NCBI GenBank assembly: GCA_002059205.1 | Contig: MVCQ01000164.1 | Location: 1-5,915, forward strand | Reading direction: 5' to 3' | Length of the DNA: 5,915 nucleotides | Source: Candidatus Latescibacteria bacterium 4484_107 | GTDB lineage: Bacteria > Latescibacterota > 4484-107 | Shown: piece by piece, positions 1 to 4,533 of the stretch | How positions within the stretch are numbered: the first letter of the stretch is position 1 | How the letters are laid out: every line of letters starts with the position of its first letter | The notes under the pieces: model-generated | Seen by the model: only the letters and a program-made list of their open reading frames with translations | The model's database searches: none | Told to the model about the DNA's origin: nothing | Program-made: the position numbers and the translations under genes

Positions 1-250
1 TATGCATAGCAAAAAGTGAGATGAGTTGCGTAGTGCCTGTGAGGATATTTGACACGTAAGTGACTAAAAAACAATATGCCGACTTTTTAAGGGCGAAAGT
101 TGGGCTAAGGCAGGACAAATGCAACCTTTTTTTGACGTTTCCTATTTCAGCGAGAGATCATGCTTCTCCAGAGAAGTAGGGAGAAGTACCGCCCGACTCC
201 CCTATTCCGGGGTGGGAATGCTTTGTTGGAATTGGACGCTTTCTCTTGTT
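1..250. other. Gene-free left end, possibly old IS debris
   Basis: I see no supported gene in this stretch downstream of the TauE/SafE gene. Plus-strand frame 3 is open from the left edge to a TAA at 57-59, about 18 codons, which is too short to judge and could be the tail of a gene that starts outside. There is a perfect 6-bp inverted repeat with a 2-nt centre at 163-176 (CTTCTC-CA-GAGAAG) and a weak CCCC/GGGG hairpin near 198-211. The stretch around 80-110 (CGACTTTTTAAGGGCGAAAG and onward) resembles, from memory only, sequence that follows transposase genes in some IS families. None of these has a following T-run that would make it a clear terminator. Confidence 0.3.
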
Positions 251-1249
251 TTATTTTCCGGCCCCAATTTGCTGATATTGTCCTTTCCCCAGCCAACGTG
301 TCCAAAAGCGCTGGGCCAGGCCGCAGATGATTCCCCACGAGAGGGGAACGCCCGCGGCAAGAGCGGCCTTCGCGGATCCACCCCCGACCGGTGGGCATGC
401 ACCGCCGGCGCCGCCGATGGCGTGGAGCGCGGTAAGGACGAGGGCTACGAGGGCGAGCGCGCCCGCGAGTTTCTCAAATCCCATCGGCTTTTGCTTCGTC
501 CGGTATCCACGGGCGCTTCCCCCGTCCGAATCGAGCCGGTCGAATCTGATGGAGCTTGTCATGGCTCCCGCCAGCGCCGATGGCACGAACATACATGCCG
601 CATACGACAACGGCACCCCGCCTCTTCCGGCATATAACGCCGCCCCGATCAGCGCCGACCACAGAACCGCCATCCGCGACACGTCGCGCGCATTGTCCTT
701 ATTCCAGTGCAGCAAGCCAAGCAGGATCGGAACATAGAACACGCCGCCTCCGATGCCCGTCAGGCCTGAGAGCACACCGGGGATAAACGTTGCCATGCCC
801 ACCCCGACCAGTAAGACGCTGGGTCCCGCGGCTTTCCCATCAGACATCTCCATCTGCGCGGTATAGAAGTAGCGAACCGCGACCACCAAAAGCGCGAACC
901 CCAGGATCCCGTCGAGCACCAGCGGAGCCGAGCGCGAACCCGACAACCAGTCCCGTACCCATGCTTTGCCGATGACCGTCCCGAACGCGGCGGACGCTAC
1001 TACAATCAGGCGCACGCGACTCTGGGAGGGCATCGGCTTTTTGCATTCCTTGCCGAGCCGGTTGACAACTCCGGAGGCCGCCCCCGCGAGGATCGCGCAG
1101 AGCACCATCCCCGAAGCGTACGACCAGGGCACGCCGAGCACGAACGTCAAAATCGGCAGCAGCAACCACCCGCCGCCAAAACCAAACACGCCCGGCAGCA
1201 CCCCCGCCAACACGCCGACCAGCATAAGTCCCATCGGATTCGGATTCAA
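251..1249 (-). CDS. TauE/SafE family membrane transporter (anion exporter)
   Basis: This predicted 332-residue integral inner-membrane protein belongs to the TauE/SafE (DUF81) family, whose members are proposed to export sulfite, sulfoacetate or other organic anions. The family hallmark is an internal duplication, and it is visible here: GVLPGVFGFGGGWLLLPIL at residues 16-34 is matched by GVLSGLTGIGGGVFYVPIL at 158-176. Each copy starts a half of several hydrophobic segments, roughly 7-64, 80-127, 144-207, 213-231 and 260-280. A charged, Gly-rich loop at about 234-258 and a longer than usual tail after 283 stand out. The start is a TTG at 1249, chosen because GAGGGAG lies 7 nt upstream; the next in-frame ATG (1234) has no ribosome site. 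It lies 287 bp downstream of the YifB/ComM gene, probably as its own unit. The substrate cannot be inferred, and no sulfur-metabolism neighbour is present. Confidence 0.88.
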   Translation of the reverse strand: MNPNPMGLMLVGVLAGVLPGVFGFGGGWLLLPILTFVLGVPWSYASGMVLCAILAGAASGVVNRLGKECKKPMPSQSRVRLIVVASAAFGTVIGKAWVRDWLSGSRSAPLVLDGILGFALLVVAVRYFYTAQMEMSDGKAAGPSVLLVGVGMATFIPGVLSGLTGIGGGVFYVPILLGLLHWNKDNARDVSRMAVLWSALIGAALYAGRGGVPLSYAACMFVPSALAGAMTSSIRFDRLDSDGGSARGYRTKQKPMGFEKLAGALALVALVLTALHAIGGAGGACPPVGGGSAKAALAAGVPLSWGIICGLAQRFWTRWLGKGQYQQIGAGK

Positions 1250-1274
1250 AACAGGTCTCCCTCATTTTGGATTT

Positions 1275-1299
1275 GCCAGGAGCGTCCCTGGCACCAGGG
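1275..1299 (-). promoter_or_regulatory. Overlapping alternative hairpins in the TauE leader
   Basis: Read on the minus strand, the leader just upstream of the transporter's ribosome site contains CCCTGG-TG-CCAGGG (1299-1286), followed at once by a sequence in which GCCAGG (1292-1287) can instead pair with CCTGGC (1280-1275) across a 6-nt loop. The middle segment is shared, so the two hairpins exclude each other. The pairings are seen directly; a regulatory role is inference only. No known riboswitch class is recognised. Confidence 0.3.
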
Positions 1300-1330
1300 A
1301 TTGAAATAGAAAGGCCGCGATCCATCGGGA

Positions 1331-1429
1331 TCACAGCCTATTGGGAAAAAAGCCGTCTGCCAAAGCTCGGCGGATCAATGTTCCCTTACGCATCTTCACA
1401 ACATCTCCGGCCTGCAATGCGTACTTCAT
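1331..1429 (-). CDS. Possible 32-residue ORF or gene remnant
   Basis: This short open frame in the gap between the YifB/ComM and TauE/SafE genes starts at an ATG at 1429; an in-frame GTG at 1444 would add five residues. It reads MKYALQAGDVVKMRKGTLIR and continues to a TGA at 1331-1333. The frame stays open upstream of the ATG without a clear start. GTGAGG lies about 9 nt before the ATG, a weak ribosome site. The LQAGDVVKMRKG stretch faintly recalls the start of DUF951 proteins, but the HPCG motif expected next is missing, so at best it would be a decayed piece. It could equally be chance. Confidence 0.2.
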   Translation of the reverse strand: MKYALQAGDVVKMRKGTLIRRALADGFFPNRL

Positions 1430-1431
1430 AC

Positions 1432-1453
1432 CCTCGGGCCTCACTCCCCGAGG
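1432..1453. repeat. GC-rich perfect hairpin downstream of the yifB/comM gene
   Basis: CCTCGGG (1432-1438) and CCCGAGG (1447-1453) form a perfect 7-bp stem with an 8-nt loop, about 85 nt past the stop of the AAA ATPase gene. There is no T-run on either side, so it is not a standard intrinsic terminator. It may be an RNA 3'-end stabiliser or a REP-like unit. The pairing is seen in the sequence; the role is unknown. Confidence 0.4.
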
Positions 1454-1476
1454 CGTGCGGCAGGAGCGATTGGGGC

Positions 1477-1526
1477 TTTGGAATTTGGAATTTGATATTC
1501 ATTTGGCATTTTGCTTTTGGAATTTG
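1477..1526. repeat. Heptamer-type repeat tract (TTTGGAA)
   Basis: The tract contains TTTGGAATTTGGAATTTG (1477-1494), which is two and a half copies of a 7-bp unit. Further along it degenerates and recurs as TTTGGAATTTG (1516-1526). It sits just past the stop codon of the YifB/ComM gene. Similar T/G-rich 7-bp repeat tracts are common in intergenic DNA of several environmental lineages, which is general knowledge and not searched here. No protein is predicted. Confidence 0.55.
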
Positions 1527-1536
1527 TCATTATTGG

Positions 1537-3075
1537 TCACACCATCCATAAATTCCGGTCCAGACTCCGGTACTGGATGGCTTCGCTGATGTGTTCGGGG
1601 CGAATGTCCGGCACGCCCTCCAGATCCGCGATGGTGCGGGAGACCTTCAGGATGCGGTCGTACGCTCTGGCGGAGAGGCCCAGTTTGGTAATGGCCATTT
1701 TCAAAAGCTCGCTGCCCTGGGCGTCTATTTTGCAGAACGTGCGGATGTCTTTGGCCTCCATCCGGGCGTTGGAGAAAATGTCTCGTCTTCCTCGAAAGCG
1801 TTCGATCTGCACCTTCCGGGCGCGATTGACCCGCTCCCGGATGACTTCGGAGGATTCTCCGGTCGGCTTGGCGGACAGTTCCTTGTATTTTACCGAGGGC
1901 ACCTCGATGTGGATATCTATCCGGTCCAGCAGCGGTCCGGAGATCCGGGACATATATTTCTGGATGGCCTGGGGCGTGCACGTGCATTCTTTGTTGGGAT
2001 CGGAAAAATAGCCGCACGGACAGGGATTCATCGCCGCGGCCAGCATAAACGAGGCCGGATACGTCAGCGACATGGTGGCCCGGGAAATGGTCACGCGCCC
2101 GTCCTCCAAAGGTTGACGGAGGACTTCGAGGACGCTGCGTTTGAATTCGGGGAGTTCGTCCAGGAACAGGACGCCGTGATGCGCGAGGCTCACTTCACCG
2201 GGACGGGGAATGTGGCCGCCTCCGATCAGTCCGGCGTCGCTGATCGTGTGATGCGGGGATCGAAAAGGCCGTGTGGCGATAAGCGCGGTGTTGGGGGGGA
2301 GCAGTCCCGATACGGAATGGATCTTCGTGGTGGTCAGGGCTTCGTCTAAGGTGAGGTTGGGCAAAATGCCGGGAAGACGGCGGGCCAGCATGGTTTTGCC
2401 GGAACCGGGGGGCCCGATCATAATGATATTGTGCCCACCGGACGCAGCCACCTCCATGGCTCGCTTGGCGTGCTCCTGGCCCTTCACGTCGGAAAAATCT
2501 ATGGAGTACGTGGAACTCTGAGCGAAGACCTCGTCCATATTCACGGAAAAGGAAGGCGTGGAGGAAAATCCGTTCATGAAATCCACGGCCTCGCTCAAAC
2601 TGACCACCGGATAGACCTCCAGCCCTTCTGCCATCGCGGCTTCTTCGGCGTTTTCCTTGGGCAGCAATATGCCTTTGAGTCCGGACTTCTGGACGGCTAC
2701 GGCGATGGACAGCGCGCCTTTAATGGGGCGGAGCGATCCGTCCAGGGAAAGCTCGCCCAAGAGCGCATAGTCCTCCAATCGATCCTCCGGGACTTGTCCG
2801 GTGGCGGCGAGGATTCCCATCGCGATGGGGAGATCGAACGCGGATCCCTCCTTGCGCACGTCGGCCGGAGCCAGATTAACGGTGATGCGTCCCCGCGGGA
2901 ACACGAATCCGGAATTTTTGATCGCAGCCGTCACCCGGTCCTTGCTTTCCTTGACCGCTCCGTCCGGCAGTCCCACGGTGGAAAAATAGGGCATCTGTCT
3001 CGCGATATCCGTTTCCACCTCGACGATGTACGCATCTATGCCCAGCACCGCACTGCTCAGGACTTTGGAAAGCAT
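1537..3075 (-). CDS. comM: YifB/ComM family Mg-chelatase-like AAA+ ATPase
   Basis: This 512-residue cytoplasmic protein matches the YifB/ComM family in length and domain order. In naturally transformable species ComM is a hexameric helicase that drives branch migration during integration of incoming single-stranded DNA; the gene is also widespread in non-competent bacteria. Residues 20-165 form the N-terminal Lon-S5-like ChlI domain (PYFSTVGLPDGAVKESKDRV at 29-48). The AAA+ module follows with Walker A GPPGSGKT (221-228), Walker B VLFLDELPE (302-310) and a SGPLLDRIDIH arginine motif (379-389). A cysteine cluster at C352, C354, C364 and C366 is typical of the family. A C-terminal ChlI-type helical domain ends in IQYRSLDRNLW. 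The ATG at 3075 is supported by AAGGAG 5 nt upstream. It lies behind a palindromic terminator-like element that separates it from the shell genes, so shared transcription is doubtful. The frame is complete, with all catalytic motifs present. Confidence 0.95.
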   Translation of the reverse strand: MLSKVLSSAVLGIDAYIVEVETDIARQMPYFSTVGLPDGAVKESKDRVTAAIKNSGFVFPRGRITVNLAPADVRKEGSAFDLPIAMGILAATGQVPEDRLEDYALLGELSLDGSLRPIKGALSIAVAVQKSGLKGILLPKENAEEAAMAEGLEVYPVVSLSEAVDFMNGFSSTPSFSVNMDEVFAQSSTYSIDFSDVKGQEHAKRAMEVAASGGHNIIMIGPPGSGKTMLARRLPGILPNLTLDEALTTTKIHSVSGLLPPNTALIATRPFRSPHHTISDAGLIGGGHIPRPGEVSLAHHGVLFLDELPEFKRSVLEVLRQPLEDGRVTISRATMSLTYPASFMLAAAMNPCPCGYFSDPNKECTCTPQAIQKYMSRISGPLLDRIDIHIEVPSVKYKELSAKPTGESSEVIRERVNRARKVQIERFRGRRDIFSNARMEAKDIRTFCKIDAQGSELLKMAITKLGLSARAYDRILKVSRTIADLEGVPDIRPEHISEAIQYRSLDRNLWMV

Positions 3076-3312
3076 CGGAACTCCTTATCGAAAAAAGGTC
3101 GAATGGTAAGGCGCGCTCACGCAAAAGGGCGATCACGAGGATCGCCCCTACGGCCTATATGCGGACGGATGGGCCTGACGCAAACGGGGAAGCCATCGGA
3201 ATTCAGTCCGGGGAGCAAGCACGTCATCCCTCGAAGCATCTGAGCGCAACCCAGCGTGTTAATCTACGAATTCGGGATTCCTGGCGTTTCGCTTCCACTC
3301 GAAGGCGCTGGC
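3076..3312. other. Intergenic gap between BMC-P and yifB/comM genes
   Basis: No gene is supported in these 237 bases. Open frames here are short and lack ribosome sites or family resemblance. The only clear structure is the GC-rich palindrome at 3127-3147. The AAGGAG at 3081-3086 (minus strand) is the ribosome site of the AAA ATPase gene. The 165 bases between the shell pentamer stop and the palindrome show nothing I recognise. Confidence 0.6.
3123..3147 (-). terminator. Intrinsic terminator or REP-like palindrome after the shell genes
   Basis: On the minus strand GGGCGATC, a 5-nt loop CTCGT and GATCGCCC form a perfect 8-bp GC-rich stem (3147-3127) followed directly by TTTT (3126-3123). This has the form of a rho-independent terminator for the shell gene unit, although the T-run is short and the stem lies 165 nt past the last stop codon. 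The flanking letters, giving TAGGGGCGATC, resemble widespread intergenic palindromes of the GTAGGGGCGACC type, so it may be a mobile REP-like unit that also acts as a terminator. Confidence 0.6.
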
Positions 3313-3603
3313 CTAACGTTTTTGAAACGTCGTCTTCCCCTCTACCTCGATGGAATCCACGATAGCCATGACCACCGTATCCACCGGCATGCCTTTGGTG
3401 GCCTCGGTCAGTCGCGCGGAGCTTCCGCTCACGCACAGGACGATCTCTCCGGTTCCCGCACCCACCGAATCCACGGCCACCGCATACGTGCTCGTCGGAT
3501 GCATCTCCATATCCACCTGGCATACCACGAGAAGCTTCGCGCCCAGTAATTTCTCATCTTTCCGCGTGGCCACCACGGTTCCCACCACTTTGCCTACAAC
3601 CAT
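3313..3603 (-). CDS. EutN/CcmL family microcompartment vertex protein (BMC-P)
   Basis: This 96-residue protein is a bacterial microcompartment pentamer of the EutN/CcmL/PduN family, which caps the twelve vertices of a polyhedral protein shell. Its short beta-barrel sequence shows the family signatures: MVVGKVVGTVVATRKDEKL at the N terminus, then VAVDSVGAGTGEIVL (42-56), GSSAR (60-64) and PVDTVVMAIVDSIEV (73-87). Length is typical for the family. An upstream in-frame ATG at 3627 would add eight residues, but the strong GGGAGGAAGGG ribosome site lies inside that extension and just before the ATG at 3603, so 3603 is chosen. It follows the second hexamer gene by 104 bp on the same strand and is probably co-transcribed with both hexamers. 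Only one pentamer gene is in the window, whereas many BMC loci carry several. The type of compartment cannot be decided from this protein alone. Confidence 0.94.
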   Translation of the reverse strand: MVVGKVVGTVVATRKDEKLLGAKLLVVCQVDMEMHPTSTYAVAVDSVGAGTGEIVLCVSGSSARLTEATKGMPVDTVVMAIVDSIEVEGKTTFQKR

Positions 3604-3630
3604 TTCCCTTCCTCCCAGGAAAATCATTTC

Positions 3631-3675
3631 GCATTGGGGATTGCGGATTGCGGATTGAAAAACCCGAAACCCGAA
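3631..3675. repeat. Two adjacent heptamer repeats between BMC-H2 and BMC-P
   Basis: GGATTGC occurs at 3638-3644 and 3645-3651, followed by GGATTG (3652-3657) and preceded by a degenerate copy GCATTGG (3631-3637). Next to it ACCCGAA occurs twice in tandem (3662-3668 and 3669-3675). Both have a period of 7 bp. They lie in the 104-bp gap between two co-directional shell genes, immediately upstream of the pentamer's ribosome site on the minus strand, so they would be part of the shell mRNA. Confidence 0.65.
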
Positions 3676-3707
3676 ATTCCCGGATAACGCCTCTTGCGCC
3701 CTGCGTG

Positions 3708-3995
3708 CTACGCCTTGCTATCCGCTTTTCCAGGAAGCACGTCTTCCATTTCCGCGTGCGGCCTCGGGATCACGTGGACGGAGACCACCTCTCCGATTTT
3801 CTGAGCCGCCGAAGCTCCGGCATCCGTAGCCGCCTTCACCGCGCCCACGTCTCCCCGCACCAGGACCGTCACCAGTCCACCGCCGACCGTCTGCCAACTC
3901 ACCAACTGAACGTTCGCCGACTTCACCATCGCATCGGCCGCCTCCACCATCGCGACAAACCCCCTCGTTTCGATCATCCCCAACGCTTCGTTCAT
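3708..3995 (-). CDS. BMC-H shell hexamer protein, second copy
   Basis: This 95-residue single-domain BMC protein belongs to the PduA/EutM/CcmK family and forms hexagonal tiles of a microcompartment facet. The BMC fold is recognised from ALGMIETRGFVAMVEAADAM (4-23), the pore loop with VGGG (37-40), LVRGDVGAVKAATDAGASAA (45-64) and HVIPRPH (74-80). It keeps the usual edge residues K25, N28 and R78, equivalent to PduA K26, N29 and R79. At the pore-proximal position it has T36 where PduA and the neighbouring hexamer have lysine. The tail after residue 80 (AEMEDVLPGKADSKA) is short and polar. The ATG at 3995 is chosen for AAGGGAG 5 nt upstream; an ATG at 4022 would add nine residues and place that ribosome site within the coding region. 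It follows the first hexamer gene by 96 bp and was probably derived from it by duplication. Confidence 0.95.
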   Translation of the reverse strand: MNEALGMIETRGFVAMVEAADAMVKSANVQLVSWQTVGGGLVTVLVRGDVGAVKAATDAGASAAQKIGEVVSVHVIPRPHAEMEDVLPGKADSKA

Positions 3996-4030
3996 CGTTT
4001 CTCCCTTTGCTACAGTTATCAAGCAAACCC

Positions 4031-4055
4031 AAACCTATTGGTTTCCGGTAACCGG
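4031..4055 (-). promoter_or_regulatory. Hairpins in the spacer between the two hexamer genes
   Basis: Two small overlapping or adjacent inverted repeats occur in the 96-nt spacer: AAACC-TATT-GGTTT (4031-4044) and CCGGT-A-ACCGG (4045-4055, a near-perfect palindrome on DNA). In the mRNA they would lie between the first hexamer's stop and the second hexamer's ribosome site, a position where structure often affects processing or stability. No T-run follows, so it is not an intrinsic terminator. The role is inference. Confidence 0.35.
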
Positions 4056-4067
4056 CAGCTTCCCCCA

Positions 4068-4085
4068 CCAATCACCAATCACCAG
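4068..4085. repeat. Heptamer repeat between the two hexamer genes
   Basis: CCAATCA is repeated in tandem at 4068-4074 and 4075-4081 and followed by CCAG; on the coding strand it reads TGATTGGTGATTGG. It begins directly after the stop of the first hexamer gene. It is the third gap in the minus-strand block to carry a repeat with a 7-bp period. Confidence 0.55.
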
Positions 4086-4091
4086 CACCGT

Positions 4092-4364
4092 CTAACTCAG
4101 GATGATCGTCTCCAGATCCGGATGGGGATTCGGAATGATGTGCGAGGACACCACTTCCCCGATCTTCTGAGCCGCCGCCACACCGGCATCCACCGCTGCC
4201 CGGACCGCGCCTACGTCGCCCCGAACCAGGGTGGTCACGTATCCCCCGCCGATTTTCTCGTATTTCTGAAGCGTCACCCGGGCCGCCTTCACCATCGCAT
4301 CCGACGCCTCGATCACCGCAACCAACCCTTTCGTCTCCACCATCCCCAGCGCTTTTCCGTCCAT
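4092..4364 (-). CDS. BMC-H shell hexamer protein, first copy
   Basis: This 90-residue single-domain BMC protein is of the PduA/EutM/CcmK type, the main facet tile of a microcompartment shell. It aligns without gaps to remembered PduA numbering: ALGMVETKGLVAVIEASDAM (5-24), pore loop EKIGGG (36-41), LVRGDVGAVRAAVDAG (46-61) and HIIPNPH (75-81). The pore lysine K37 and the edge lysine K26 are kept. Two edge positions are unusual: residue 29, normally Asn, is Arg, and residue 79, normally Arg in the PRPH motif, is Asn. This looks like a reciprocal exchange of two members of the contact triad. The ATG at 4364 has GGGAGG 6 nt upstream. It is the first gene of the shell unit and is divergent from the IS110 transposase. 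Its upstream region beyond about 4390 appears to be IS sequence, so the native promoter is probably lost or displaced. Confidence 0.95.
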   Translation of the reverse strand: MDGKALGMVETKGLVAVIEASDAMVKAARVTLQKYEKIGGGYVTTLVRGDVGAVRAAVDAGVAAAQKIGEVVSSHIIPNPHPDLETIILS

Positions 4365-4424
4365 CGTGATCCTCCCTTGTATATTATGTTTTGTTTTTTG
4401 ATTTTTCGGGGTTATCTTTTAAGG

Positions 4425-4533
4425 TGAAAATTACTTCTCCTTGCGGGCTTCGAGCTTCTTGCTTGAAGTACTGCTCAAGAAGTGTGTTTCCCTTCGGTCA
4501 GCGTCCGAGTTCTTACACGCAGCGGAGGTAAGG
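4425..4533 (+). ncRNA. Candidate bridge RNA region of the IS110 element
   Basis: IS110-subgroup elements encode a structured bridge RNA in the non-coding end upstream of the transposase, which pairs with donor and target DNA. This leader has fitting structure: CTTCTTG (4455-4461) pairs with CAAGAAG (4476-4482) across 14 nt, with an alternative CTTGA/TCAAG pairing inside (4462-4466 with 4475-4479). A second stem TTCGG (4493-4497) with CCGAG (4505-4509) encloses a 7-nt loop and includes one G-T wobble. GTGT (4482-4485) and ACAC (4515-4518) could close around the second stem. A weak promoter-like pair TTGTTT (4391-4396), 16 nt, TATCTT (4413-4418) lies upstream. I could not assign target and donor guide loops. 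Confidence 0.35.

Noticed and set aside
1231..1248. Tandem GGATTC hexamers
   Set aside because: They are the codons of NPNP at the start of the transporter, so a separate repeat is not needed.
840..1334. Minus-strand frame of 164 codons overlapping the transporter start
   Set aside because: It overlaps the TauE/SafE reading frame out of phase, and its Arg/Gly-rich product has no family resemblance.
1591..3243. Two long plus-strand open frames opposite the yifB/comM gene (1591-2349 and 2431-3243)
   Set aside because: They are antisense to a gene with complete family motifs, have no recognisable domains or ribosome sites, and are explained by high GC.
3631..3675. CRISPR-like array in the repeat tract
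   Set aside because: The units are 7 bp in direct tandem with no spacers, and no cas gene is present.
4365..4400. Sigma-70 promoter for the shell operon (CATAAT-like box near 4384-4389 on the minus strand)
   Set aside because: There is no acceptable -35 at 16-18 nt, and the box lies so close to the ribosome site that the leader would be only about 15 nt.
3648..4427. Plus-strand open frame of 259 codons covering both hexamer genes
   Set aside because: It is a shadow of two clear BMC genes; its His/Arg-rich translation is what antisense of such codons gives.
4441..4533. N-terminal extension of the transposase from a TTG at 4441
   Set aside because: The ATG at 4534 has a good ribosome site at the right spacing and begins just before the conserved GIDVS motif; the extension covers the structured leader.
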